Below are positions 1 to 5,413 of a stretch of DNA of 9,713 nt, in pieces. Made by a program: the position numbers and the translations under genes. Positions within the stretch are counted from its first letter, which is position 1; every line of letters starts with the position of its first letter. This DNA is from Thermopetrobacter sp. (GTDB taxonomy: Bacteria; Pseudomonadota; Alphaproteobacteria; Rhizobiales; Aestuariivirgaceae), in contig DRPD01000345.1 in NCBI GenBank assembly GCA_011374735.1, forward strand, positions 1 to 9,713, written 5' to 3'. The notes under the pieces are model-generated. The model searched no databases. It had not been told where the DNA came from and saw only the letters and a program-made list of their open reading frames with translations.

Positions 1-179
1 CGGCGGTGTGGGCCGATGCCGGCCACGGCGTCGTCGATCTGCAACAGATAGCCCGGACAGGTCTGGCCGCGCACGTCCACCCGCCATTCGCCGTCATCGC
101 CTCGCCAGACGCGGGTGGCGTCGCCCGCCCGCCCGGCCGCGCCGCGCCAGCGGCGCCAGATGCCGCGCCAGAAGCCCAT
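1..179 (-). CDS. N-terminal part of an uncharacterised protein, cut by the window edge
   Basis: An open minus-strand frame begins with ATG at 179-177 and runs off the left edge, so about 59 residues are visible. The N-terminus is short and strongly basic and aromatic (MGFWRGIWRRWRG), followed by a stretch with TRVWRGDDGEWRVDV and GQTCPGYLLQIDD. No domain was recognised. The start lies 4 nt after the stop of the neighbouring minus-strand gene, which implies co-transcription and probably translational coupling. The Trp/Asp/Glu-rich segment DGEWRV resembles DGEEWRVWTDW in that neighbour, so the two products could be functionally linked, but this is only a similarity by eye. The function is unknown. 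Confidence 0.6.
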   Translation of the reverse strand, partial: MGFWRGIWRRWRGAAGRAGDATRVWRGDDGEWRVDVRGQTCPGYLLQIDDAVAGIGPHR

Positions 180-183
180 GCCC

Positions 184-972
184 TCACCCGATGAAGCGGG
201 CCAGCAGCGGGTTGGCCTCCTTCGGGCCGTTGCGCCAGTGCATCTCGTCAAGCCGGAACACGGCCACTTCCAGCGCCGTCGCATCGCCGGCTTGCGGGTC
301 GCGGCGGGCCTCATACCAGTCCGTCCACACCCGCCATTCCTCGCCGTCGCGGGCCAGCAGGCGGCTTTTCATGGCCGGCCAGCCCTCGGCGCTCCATCGC
401 GGCTCCTTGCCCAGCCACAGCGGGGTGGCGGCCAGCCAGGCGGCGGCGTCTTCGGCGTCCGCGGCGGCGCAATCGGCGGCGGCGGCCGGGAAGGTCTTCG
501 TCTCTTCGGCGATGAACATGATGGCGCGCAGCGCCGCGTCGGGCCCGGCGGCGGCGTTGGAGCACAGGCAGAAGGCGGCGCGCACGGAGGCGGAAAAGGC
601 GATGCGGGCGATATGGAAGACGTTCTTGGCCTGCGTGCCGACGATCACCGAGGTGGCCAGCGCCACCGCCTTCGTCGCGTGCTTGACGGCCTCGTCCACC
701 GCCGCCGTGGTCAGCCCGGCGTCGGACAGCGCGGCCAGCGCCCCGACATGGCCGCCGGCGGCCAGCTTCACCGCCGCGGCGTGGCCCACGGCCAGGGCGC
801 GCAAGGTGGGCAGCAGCATCGGCGCCGCCGCCTCCTCGTCGGCGGCCAGCCACGGCTCGAGCAGCGCCACGGTGCGCAGCGCGGCGCGCACCGCCAGCCC
901 CTGGGTCAGCGCCGGCGGCAGCTCGCCCAACCGGCCGGCCAGCTCCGACTTGCGGGTGATGGCGGCGGACAT
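184..972 (-). CDS. Uncharacterised Ala-rich protein with a C-terminal W-x2-W-x2-WYE motif
   Basis: This frame encodes 262 residues starting at ATG 972-970. GGAG lies 7 nt upstream, a well-placed ribosome binding site. Residues 1-170 are Ala-rich and look helical. The C-terminal part carries EEWRVWTDWYEARRDP and then ALEVAVFRLDEMHW. From memory, the W-x2-W-x2-WY-x2-R pattern recurs in uncharacterised alphaproteobacterial and cyanobacterial proteins; I know no established function for it. There is no signal peptide or clear membrane segment. The gene lies 79 bp beyond the CRISPR-like repeats on the same strand, but has its own promoter-like sequence at 1034-1006. It therefore need not belong to the HEPN locus. 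It is followed after 4 nt by a second gene of the operon. Confidence 0.75.
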   Translation of the reverse strand: MSAAITRKSELAGRLGELPPALTQGLAVRAALRTVALLEPWLAADEEAAAPMLLPTLRALAVGHAAAVKLAAGGHVGALAALSDAGLTTAAVDEAVKHATKAVALATSVIVGTQAKNVFHIARIAFSASVRAAFCLCSNAAAGPDAALRAIMFIAEETKTFPAAAADCAAADAEDAAAWLAATPLWLGKEPRWSAEGWPAMKSRLLARDGEEWRVWTDWYEARRDPQAGDATALEVAVFRLDEMHWRNGPKEANPLLARFIG

Positions 973-1005
973 GAAGTTTCTCCGGCTGCGGTCAATGACT
1001 GACGC

Positions 1006-1034
1006 AAGCTACGCGAGGCGCCAACACCGGTCAA
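1006..1034 (-). promoter_or_regulatory. Candidate sigma-70 type promoter of the 262-aa gene
   Basis: On the minus strand, TTGACC at 1034-1029 (5 of 6 to TTGACA) is followed after exactly 17 nt by TAGCTT at 1011-1006 (3 of 6 to TATAAT). The predicted start near position 999 would leave a leader of about 27 nt carrying GGAG before the ATG at 972. It sits between the repeats and the gene, so it would separate expression of the 262-aa gene from the HEPN/repeat locus. The -10 match is weak. Confidence 0.45.
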
Positions 1035-1051
1035 CCAGCCGTCCGCTCGAG

Positions 1052-1153
1052 CGTCGGGACACCCTTCAATTCGGGGCTGTCCGCAACCTTGCCTGAAGCG
1101 CGCAAACGGGAATTGCTGTCACGGACACCCCTCAATTCGGGGGTGTCCGCAAC
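1052..1153 (-). CRISPR. Minimal CRISPR-like array: two 36-nt repeats, one 30-nt spacer
   Basis: The proximal copy is 1118-1153. Read on the minus strand it is GTTG, a 10-nt arm CGGACACCCC, the 8-nt loop CGAATTGA, the exact complementary arm GGGGTGTCCG, then TGAC. The distal copy is 1052-1087 and matches at 29 of 36 positions. Five of the seven mismatches are its last five bases in minus-strand reading, the usual pattern of a degenerate terminal repeat. The spacer is 1088-1117 (30 nt), giving a 66-nt period. No further copy is found 66 nt to either side. The length, GTTG start and TTGAGGGG in the middle recall 36-nt type VI-B (Cas13b) direct repeats, a comparison made from memory. The orientation agrees with the upstream HEPN gene. 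With only two copies, a pair of REP-like hairpins remains possible. Confidence 0.65.
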
Positions 1154-1207
1154 AGGAAACCTGAAAGCCATTGACATGACTTGATTTTCAGGCTCCCGTG
1201 GGACTTG

Positions 1208-1246
1208 AAAAACGCATTTTCGCGCCCGATTTCGATGAAAATGCGT
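1208..1246 (-). terminator. Candidate intrinsic terminator after the HEPN gene
   Basis: Perfect 10-bp arms ACGCATTTTC (1212-1221) and GAAAATGCGT (1237-1246) enclose 15 nt. Read on the minus strand, the stem runs directly into a short T-run (1212-1208). It lies in an AT-rich island within GC-rich surroundings, 31 bp past the stop codon at 1278 of the out-of-frame C-terminal extension and 144 bp past the in-frame stop at 1390. On the plus strand a T6 run follows at 1250-1255, so it could work in both directions. The stem is AT-rich and the U-tract short, so efficiency is uncertain. If it works, the repeats would need readthrough or their own promoter within 1154-1207, where I see no clear one. 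Confidence 0.4.
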
Positions 1247-1277
1247 GCATTTTTTCTACGCGGCCACATGCTTTTCG

Positions 1278-1406
1278 TCAAGCGCCGCGCCGCTTTCGGG
1301 CCTGCCGCCAGGCCTCCTGCAAGGCCCGGTTCCAATGGGCACAGACGCGGCGCGGGCGCAGGCGCTTGTCCAGTCGCCATTTGCTGAAGTCACCATACCG
1401 CGCGCG
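1278..1406 (-). other. Out-of-frame C-terminal extension of the HEPN protein (probable frameshift in a CG run)
   Basis: The HEPN gene stops at 1390-1392. The neighbouring minus-strand frame continues from CGG at 1400-1398 to a stop at 1280-1278 and encodes 40 residues, starting [14 protein letters not shown] and ending in a basic tail WRQARKRRGA. This looks like real protein sequence. The switch point falls exactly at a CG dinucleotide run, (CG)4 at 1399-1406. One more CG unit would join residue A447 to RYGDFSKW in frame and give a 487-residue protein whose stop lies just ahead of the terminator-like stem. The options are a recent frameshift mutation, a slippage-prone switch, an assembly error, or an unrelated coincidence. 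Confidence 0.5.
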
Positions 1407-2739
1407 TCTCAGCCGTCCAGTGGCGGATGACGATGGGCGGGTTGTCGGCCGGGTTTTCCGGGTTACGCCGGAAGGCCCAGACGTAATCCTGCTTTTCCAG
1501 CAGGGCGCGCAGGCGGCCGTAGAATTCGCCGGCCACGGCCGGGCCACCCGCGTGAGGTTTCAGCAACGCCGAGAACACCCGCCGGAAGACCTCCCGAACA
1601 GGCATGAAACCCGCCTCGTCAGGCGGCGTGAAGAAGCAGAACAGGCCGTTGTGGGCGACGTGATTGCGCAGCGGGCGCATTTCCGTATTCAGGCAGGCAT
1701 CGGCGCCCAGCCTTGCGTGGGCGTGCTTCTTCGACAGATTTTCTTCCCTGCGCAGGCGCTCCACCTCCCTGTCGTCGGCTTCCGACATGTGCCAGAAGGC
1801 CTCATCCAGCAGGTTGTTGACGGCCATGGCGGTGTTGTAGAGCGGCTCGATATCACGCGAGAAATGCCAGCCGCGTTGCCACTTGCCGGTCAGGCGGCGC
1901 AGATTGCGCATGTTCGTCCTGCCGATGAAAGCGATGCGGATGCGGAAATGGTGATAATTGTAGCGCGGCCAGGCGCCTTCGGGATACAGCTCCCGATACA
2001 GTTGCATGAATTTCTGCTTCGCCTCTTCGGCATCCTTGCGCCGCTTCTTGTTCACCCGGCCGCGCTGGCGGGCGCCGAACACCTCTCGCGTGGCTTCCGC
2101 CCGCCGTTTGCGGGCCTGACGGAAGCGGAAGTCGATGGCGCGGACGTCCACTTGCGCGTTGCGGGCGCGGGCATTGGCGCTGCTGACGGCACCCAGGAAA
2201 TGCTGGTGCAGAATGGGCAACAGCAGCAGGCCCAGCGCCTCGATCACGGCATCATCGTCGGGCCGCCCGTCCCGCCGGTGGCGGCGCTCATAATCCTTCA
2301 GAAAGTTGCGCTTTTGGCGCAGGGTGTCGAGCAAGCGCAAAAAGCGGCGCGGCGCCAATGGCACGGCATGGAACAGTCGCAGATTGCGGTAGAAGCGACT
2401 GGCCGCGCCCGGCAGCTCCGTTTCCATGCGGTAGAGCATGTGGGCGAAATCGGCGTCATAGACATCGAGATAGCCGCTGCGGCGATGATCCTTGCCCGGC
2501 ACGATGTTGCCATACAGGGTGGCGCTCATCCCTCCGTCGCGCGTCCAACCAGTATCTCCCTTCACGCTGTCCAGCCATTCGTAGAGCTGCTTGCAGCGTT
2601 TGCCGTCGTTGAAGGTCTGAAAGAAAACTTGAGCGATACAGGTGTTGGCCAATTGCAGGAAACGCAGGCTGGCGGCGCGGAAGCGCGGGTCGCCCTCCAG
2701 CGGCGAAAGATCGACATGGGCGGGGCTTAGCCTGGGCAT
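1390..2739 (-). CDS. Compact single-HEPN Cas13-like RNase (candidate type VI effector, Cas13an/AbiF-related)
   Basis: The protein has 449 residues from ATG 2739-2737, with AGGA 4 nt upstream. The C-terminal third is a HEPN-type domain: a helical region from about residue 290 ([20 protein letters not shown]) leads to R358-N-H-V-A-H363, the canonical Rx4H RNase motif, followed by NGLFCFF. Residues 204-240 are a highly basic segment ([12 protein letters not shown], then NKKRRK) suited to RNA contact. A weaker RNLRLFH (R118 to H124, Rx5H) lies in the N-terminal half. HEPN ribonucleases include Cas13, AbiF/Abi and toxin families. The small size with one clear motif, plus a 36/30 CRISPR-like array immediately downstream on the same strand, fits the compact Cas13an group, where I recall one HEPN active site serving both crRNA processing and target cleavage. 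This is recognition by motif and context, not by alignment. Alternatives are an AbiF-type HEPN protein with a structured ncRNA, or a HEPN toxin. The frame is open upstream to 3423, but that part is antisense to aat. The C-terminus may be cut by a frameshift at 1399-1406. Confidence 0.8.
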   Translation of the reverse strand: MPRLSPAHVDLSPLEGDPRFRAASLRFLQLANTCIAQVFFQTFNDGKRCKQLYEWLDSVKGDTGWTRDGGMSATLYGNIVPGKDHRRSGYLDVYDADFAHMLYRMETELPGAASRFYRNLRLFHAVPLAPRRFLRLLDTLRQKRNFLKDYERRHRRDGRPDDDAVIEALGLLLLPILHQHFLGAVSSANARARNAQVDVRAIDFRFRQARKRRAEATREVFGARQRGRVNKKRRKDAEEAKQKFMQLYRELYPEGAWPRYNYHHFRIRIAFIGRTNMRNLRRLTGKWQRGWHFSRDIEPLYNTAMAVNNLLDEAFWHMSEADDREVERLRREENLSKKHAHARLGADACLNTEMRPLRNHVAHNGLFCFFTPPDEAGFMPVREVFRRVFSALLKPHAGGPAVAGEFYGRLRALLEKQDYVWAFRRNPENPADNPPIVIRHWTAETRAVW

Positions 2740-2746
2740 GGCGTCC

Positions 2747-2767
2747 TGTCCGGGGATGATCCGGACA
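2747..2767. promoter_or_regulatory. Inverted repeat in the 102-bp divergent gap, candidate operator or leader hairpin
   Basis: TGTCCGG (2747-2753) and CCGGACA (2761-2767) form perfect 7-bp arms around 7 nt. It begins 8 nt upstream of the HEPN gene's ATG and touches its AGGA ribosome binding site (2744-2747 in minus reading). It could be a repressor site between the divergent HEPN and aat genes, or an RNA hairpin limiting translation of the HEPN gene. No regulator is encoded nearby. Confidence 0.35.
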
Positions 2768-2805
2768 TGACAGGTAGCGGCAAGCGGCACGTATCGCAAG
2801 CGGGC

Positions 2806-2835
2806 ATGACGGGGCCGGGCGGGCGGTGGTATGAT
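2806..2835 (+). promoter_or_regulatory. Candidate aat promoter giving a leaderless transcript
   Basis: TATGAT at 2830-2835 matches the -10 consensus at 5 of 6 positions. ATGACG at 2806-2811 matches TTGACA at 4 of 6, with an 18-nt spacer. A start 7 nt after the -10 box would fall on the A of the aat ATG at 2842, and no good Shine-Dalgarno sequence precedes that ATG, so a leaderless mRNA is plausible. Confidence 0.45.
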
Positions 2836-2841
2836 GGGGCC

Positions 2842-3477
2842 ATGACGCTGCCGATCACGCCACAGCTGTTGTTGCACGCCTATGCCCGCGGGGTGTTCCC
2901 GATGGCCAACGCGGCGGACGATCCGGATATCTTCTGGGTGGAGCCGGCGTGGCGCGGGGTGTTCCCTCTCGATGCCTTCCACGTGCCGCGCCGCCTGCGC
3001 CGCACCTTGCGCCGGCGGCCCTTTCAGGTGCGCGTCGATAGCGCCTTCGCGGCGGTGATGGACGGTTGCGCGGAGAGGCCCGCCACCTGGATCAACGCCA
3101 CTATCCGCCGGCTGTATACGGAGCTGCACGGGATGGGCCACGCCCATTCGGTGGAATGCTGGCGCGGCGATGAACTGGTGGGCGGGCTGTATGGGGTGCG
3201 GCTGGGCGCGGCGTTCTTCGGCGAAAGCATGTTCTCGCGCGCCACCGACGCCTCGAAGGTGGCGCTGGTGCATCTGGTGGCCAGGCTGAAGGCGGGCCGC
3301 TTCCGGTTGCTCGACGCACAGTTCCAGACCGAACATCTGGCCACCTTCGGGGCGCTGGAGATCGCCCGCGAGGACTATCTGAGGCAGCTCGACGCGGCGC
3401 TGGCCGTCACGGCGGACTTTCACGCCTTCGATGGCGACGACGATCCGGAGCTGGCGCTGAAGGTGGCGCTGGGCTGA
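2842..3477 (+). CDS. aat: Leucyl/phenylalanyl-tRNA--protein transferase
   Basis: The 211-residue product transfers Leu or Phe from charged tRNA to N-terminal Arg or Lys of proteins in the cytosol, marking them for ClpS/ClpAP (bacterial N-degron pathway). Family hallmarks are in order: [18 protein letters not shown] at residues 5-22, [20 protein letters not shown] at 31-50, [21 protein letters not shown] at 83-103, GGLYGV at 114-119, FFGESMFSR at 125-133 and [15 protein letters not shown] at 157-171. The length is normal for the family. I chose the ATG at 2842 because homology begins right after it; an upstream in-frame ATG at 2767 would add 25 unlikely residues. The gene converges on the DUF2155 gene with only 7 bp between stops. 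Confidence 0.96.
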   Translation: MTLPITPQLLLHAYARGVFPMANAADDPDIFWVEPAWRGVFPLDAFHVPRRLRRTLRRRPFQVRVDSAFAAVMDGCAERPATWINATIRRLYTELHGMGHAHSVECWRGDELVGGLYGVRLGAAFFGESMFSRATDASKVALVHLVARLKAGRFRLLDAQFQTEHLATFGALEIAREDYLRQLDAALAVTADFHAFDGDDDPELALKVALG

Positions 3478-3484
3478 GGCGCCG

Positions 3485-3886
3485 TCATTGTCCGTGCGTC
3501 TCGAGCGGTTCGGCGCAGCCGGTGAGCCACACGTCGTGTATAGGGTGCTCCAGGGCGTTCAGGCCGGGGCTTTCGGCGTTCATCCAGCCGCTGAAGATGC
3601 GGCTGGCGCCGCCGTCGATCCCATGCTCGTCGATCTCCACGAAGGCCATGGTCTTCGGCTTCTCCGTGGGCGGCCGGGTGTGGCAGGCGCGCACGGTGAT
3701 CGACAGGTGGCCGAGGCGTTTCGTCTCGTTCAGGCGCAGCGCGAAGCGGCTGATGTCGCCGGTGATCTTGTCCAGCCAGGCGAAGCGGGCCACCCGGTTC
3801 TCCTGCGGCCCGGCCAGGGCCGGCAGCGCGGCCAGCGCCAGGATGAGCGGGATGAACGGCAGGCGCGGCACTTCCAAGGCGCTCAC
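3485..3886 (-). CDS. DUF2155 family exported protein
   Basis: The 133-residue product is a DUF2155 protein, a family frequent in alphaproteobacteria and of unknown function. The match is by recognisable features: VARFAWLDKITGDISRF at 31-47, RACHTRPPTEKPKTMAFVEID at 66-86, then RIFSGWMNAESPGLNALEHP and HDVWLTGC. An N-terminal signal peptide is evident, with hydrophobic FIPLILALAALPALA and likely cleavage near residue 25, so it should act in the periplasm. C68 and C124 could form a disulfide. The start taken is GTG at 3886-3884, which overlaps the mlaD stop in the 4-nt arrangement GTGA and places the signal peptide correctly; an upstream ATG at 3928 would add 14 residues inside mlaD. It is the last gene of the NDUFA12-mlaD-DUF2155 operon. 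Confidence 0.9.
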   Translation of the reverse strand: MSALEVPRLPFIPLILALAALPALAGPQENRVARFAWLDKITGDISRFALRLNETKRLGHLSITVRACHTRPPTEKPKTMAFVEIDEHGIDGGASRIFSGWMNAESPGLNALEHPIHDVWLTGCAEPLETHGQ

Positions 3887-4332
3887 TTGTTCTTGTTGCT
3901 GAACAGATACTGGTTGATCATGCCCCACAGATCGACGGAGCTCTGGGTGTGGGTGAGGCTGTCGCCGTCCTGCAGCATCTGCTCCGCGCCGCCGGGGTCG
4001 AGGGTGATATACCTGTCGCCCAACAGGCCGGAGGCGGTGATCTTGGCGGAGGTGTCCACGGGCAGCTTCAGGCCCTTCCTGATGGCCAGAGTGACGACGG
4101 CCTGATAGGTGTTGGTATCCAACCGCACGTCGGTGACGCCGCCGACCTTGTGGCCGGCAACCCGCACGTCGGAGCCGACGGCGATGCCGTCCACGCTGTC
4201 GAACACCGCGGTGATGTGATAGCCGCCGGTGGCGGCGCCGAGGTTGGTGGTGGAGGCCACATACCAGAAGAACAACCCGGCCACGGCCAGCACCACGGCG
4301 CCGGTGATGGTTTCGACGAGGGTGCTGTTCAT
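3883..4332 (-). CDS. mlaD: MCE-domain phospholipid transport protein MlaD
   Basis: The 149-residue product has one N-terminal transmembrane helix (about 10-27, GAVVLAVAGLFFWYVAS) and one periplasmic MCE domain (about 38-115). In the domain, YHITAVFDSVDGIAVGSDVRV and the ending SGLLGDRYITLDPGG are typical of MlaD. MlaD hexamers form the lipid-binding ring of the MlaFEDB transporter, which keeps outer-membrane lipid asymmetry. The length is that of a short single-MCE MlaD. The start lies 3 nt beyond the NDUFA12 stop, and a GGGGAGG sequence upstream can serve as ribosome binding site. No mlaE, mlaF or mlaC is within the window; in alphaproteobacteria these are often elsewhere. Confidence 0.93.
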   Translation of the reverse strand: MNSTLVETITGAVVLAVAGLFFWYVASTTNLGAATGGYHITAVFDSVDGIAVGSDVRVAGHKVGGVTDVRLDTNTYQAVVTLAIRKGLKLPVDTSAKITASGLLGDRYITLDPGGAEQMLQDGDSLTHTQSSVDLWGMINQYLFSNKNK

Positions 4333-4335
4333 GGC

Positions 4336-4746
4336 TCAGCCGGCCTCCCCCTCCGCGTCGGCCGGACGCCAGCTCTCATGGGGCGCGGCGGCCGGCGTGA
4401 CCGGCTGGCGGCGATACAGCGACCCGGGCGGATAGATGGCCTTCGCGCCGCCGGTGGGATTGGGCAGATGCGGCTTCTCCCACGGATGCGGCTCGTAGCC
4501 GTCCTTGCCCGGCGGGATGTCGGTGCGCCGATGCAGCCAGCCATGCCAGCCCGGCGGCACCCGCGAGCCTTCGGCATAGCCGTTGTAGACCACCCAGCGG
4601 CGGCTGTCGTCGCGGGTGCGGTAATAGACGTTGCCCTGCTCGTCCTCGCCGACGCGCACGCCGCGCAAGCGGGTATAGAGCGCGGTGCCCCAGGTGACGC
4701 CGTTCCACCAGGTGAAGACGCGCAGCAGAATCGTCTTGATGCTCAT
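4336..4746 (-). CDS. NADH:ubiquinone oxidoreductase accessory subunit, NDUFA12/B17.2 family
   Basis: The 136-residue product belongs to the NDUFA12 (B17.2) family, an accessory subunit on the matrix/cytoplasmic arm of complex I that alphaproteobacteria share with mitochondria. Features are WWNGVTWGTALYTRLRGVRV at 13-32, GNVYYRTRDDSRRWVVYNGY at 38-57, PPGWHGWLHRRTDIPP at 64-79 and HPWEKPHLPNPTGG at 87-100. The Met start at 4746 is chosen because SIKTILLRVFTWWNG begins the family match; an in-frame ATG 13 codons upstream is less likely. It heads a compact operon with mlaD and DUF2155. Its place next to those genes and aat is an alphaproteobacterial signature. Confidence 0.94.
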   Translation of the reverse strand: MSIKTILLRVFTWWNGVTWGTALYTRLRGVRVGEDEQGNVYYRTRDDSRRWVVYNGYAEGSRVPPGWHGWLHRRTDIPPGKDGYEPHPWEKPHLPNPTGGAKAIYPPGSLYRRQPVTPAAAPHESWRPADAEGEAG

Positions 4747-4987
4747 GACCGTTCCCGTCTGTCGAAGCTCTTCCGCGGGCCGCAAGAATATGGCCTGCGA
4801 GGCGGGAAGTCCAGCCGGGGGAAGGGAATGATTGCCGCAAGCTCATGCCGGGACTCTCGTCATTCCGGCGCAAGCCCAGTAGTGTCCAAGGAAAAATTGA
4901 GCGCACATGAAATTTCTCTGGAATTACGGTGCCTTGAAGTGTTTTCCAGATGCCGGGGCTTGTTTTCCATTGCTGCCCAAAACCGTC

Positions 4988-5007
4988 ATGCCCGCGTAAG
5001 CGGGCAT
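4988..5007. repeat. REP-type palindrome inside the MITE-like element
   Basis: ATGCCCGC and GCGGGCAT form a perfect 8-bp stem around GTAA. The surrounding CGTCATGCCCGCGTAAGCG is the familiar proteobacterial REP type. It is in inverted orientation to the palindrome at 5106-5125 (loop GTAA against TTAC), as in BIME pairs. Confidence 0.75.
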
Positions 5008-5105
5008 CCATGCGGCATCTCGGTAGAATGATGGCCTTTCGACAGAAGCACTTGATATGCCAGGGACTTTTCCGCACCGCCCTGGTTTGTTGAAAAGCCG
5101 CATAG

Positions 5106-5125
5106 GCTCCCGCTTACGCGGGAGC
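5106..5125. repeat. REP-type palindrome inside the MITE-like element
   Basis: GCTCCCGC and GCGGGAGC form a perfect 8-bp stem around TTAC, about 100 bp from the similar but inverted palindrome at 4988-5007. Confidence 0.75.
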
Positions 5126-5230
5126 GACGAAAGATGACATGGGGGTGATGGCAATGGGAGATTTCCTTGGACACCACTGGGCGCAAGCCGGAATCTCGTG
5201 CCGCGGACTCATGCGCTTGCGGCCCGAGAC

Positions 5231-5246
5231 GCCGGCCTGCGCCGGC
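5231..5246. repeat. REP-type palindrome outside the MITE-like element
   Basis: GCCGGC-CTGC-GCCGGC, followed by ATGACGCG, has the same style as the REP split by the insertion (GCCGG arms and an ATGACG flank). With the split REP it marks this intergenic stretch as repeat-rich. Confidence 0.6.
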
Positions 5247-5380
5247 ATGACGCGCTTTCTCTCGACTCATGCGCCCGTGGCCCTTCGCCGACATGTCGAG
5301 AATGGATGCAACCGACCGTATGATGGGGTGCCGTTCGGGGGGCGGATACTCCGATGGCGGGCGCGGGCAGCAAGAAAAGA

Positions 5381-5390
5381 GAATCGATTC
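5381..5390. promoter_or_regulatory. Back-to-back GANTC (CcrM) sites
   Basis: GAATCGATTC contains two abutting GANTC sites forming one palindrome. GANTC is the target of the alphaproteobacterial cell-cycle methyltransferase CcrM. A third site, GAATC, lies at 5963-5967, about 47 bp before the nrdJ start. The motif match is exact, but such sites occur by chance. Confidence 0.4.
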
Positions 5391-5413
5391 GCCGCTGATG
5401 CGGCGGCGGGTCC

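Larger units (their letters stand above)
4867..5189. mobile_element. MITE-like non-coding insertion (303 bp) with 10-bp target duplication
   Basis: The terminal inverted repeats are CAGTAGTGTCCAAGGAAA at 4877-4894 and TTTCCTTGGACACCACTG at 5162-5179, matching at 17 of 18 positions. They are flanked by a perfect direct repeat GGCGCAAGCC at 4867-4876 and 5180-5189, the expected target-site duplication. Removing the element and one duplication copy rebuilds a REP-type palindrome (CATTCCGGC-GCAA-GCCGGAAT), so it landed in a REP loop. The interior has no transposase or credible gene but carries two REP-like hairpins. It is probably mobilised in trans by a DDE transposase that makes 10-bp duplications; the family is not identified. 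Confidence 0.75.

Noticed and set aside
1052..1153. Reading the two hairpins as a REP/BIME pair rather than a CRISPR array
   Set aside because: Not fully excluded. The copies are in direct rather than inverted orientation, similarity extends past the stem (CAAC on the plus strand), the geometry is 36/30, and decay is at one end only. All of this favours CRISPR beside a HEPN effector.
1171..1199. Perfect TTGACA (-35-like) on the plus strand at 1171-1176 next to the repeats
   Set aside because: No acceptable -10 box lies 16-18 nt downstream, and no plus-strand gene follows.
1132..1380. Minus-strand 82-codon frame between the HEPN gene and the repeats
   Set aside because: It runs through the terminator-like stem and into a repeat, has no recognisable motif, and conflicts with the more protein-like frame ending at 1278.
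8..2730. Long plus-strand open frames at 8-1096, 115-1002 and 1198-2730
   Set aside because: They lie opposite coherent minus-strand genes, show Ala/Arg/Ser-rich low-complexity translations and lack convincing ribosome binding sites.
2740..3423. Upstream extension of the HEPN reading frame to an ATG at 3423, giving 677 residues
   Set aside because: The extension is entirely antisense to aat (a clear family member) and has low-complexity Arg/His/Pro/Gln-rich sequence typical of a shadow frame. The ATG at 2739 has a ribosome binding site and begins the plausible protein.
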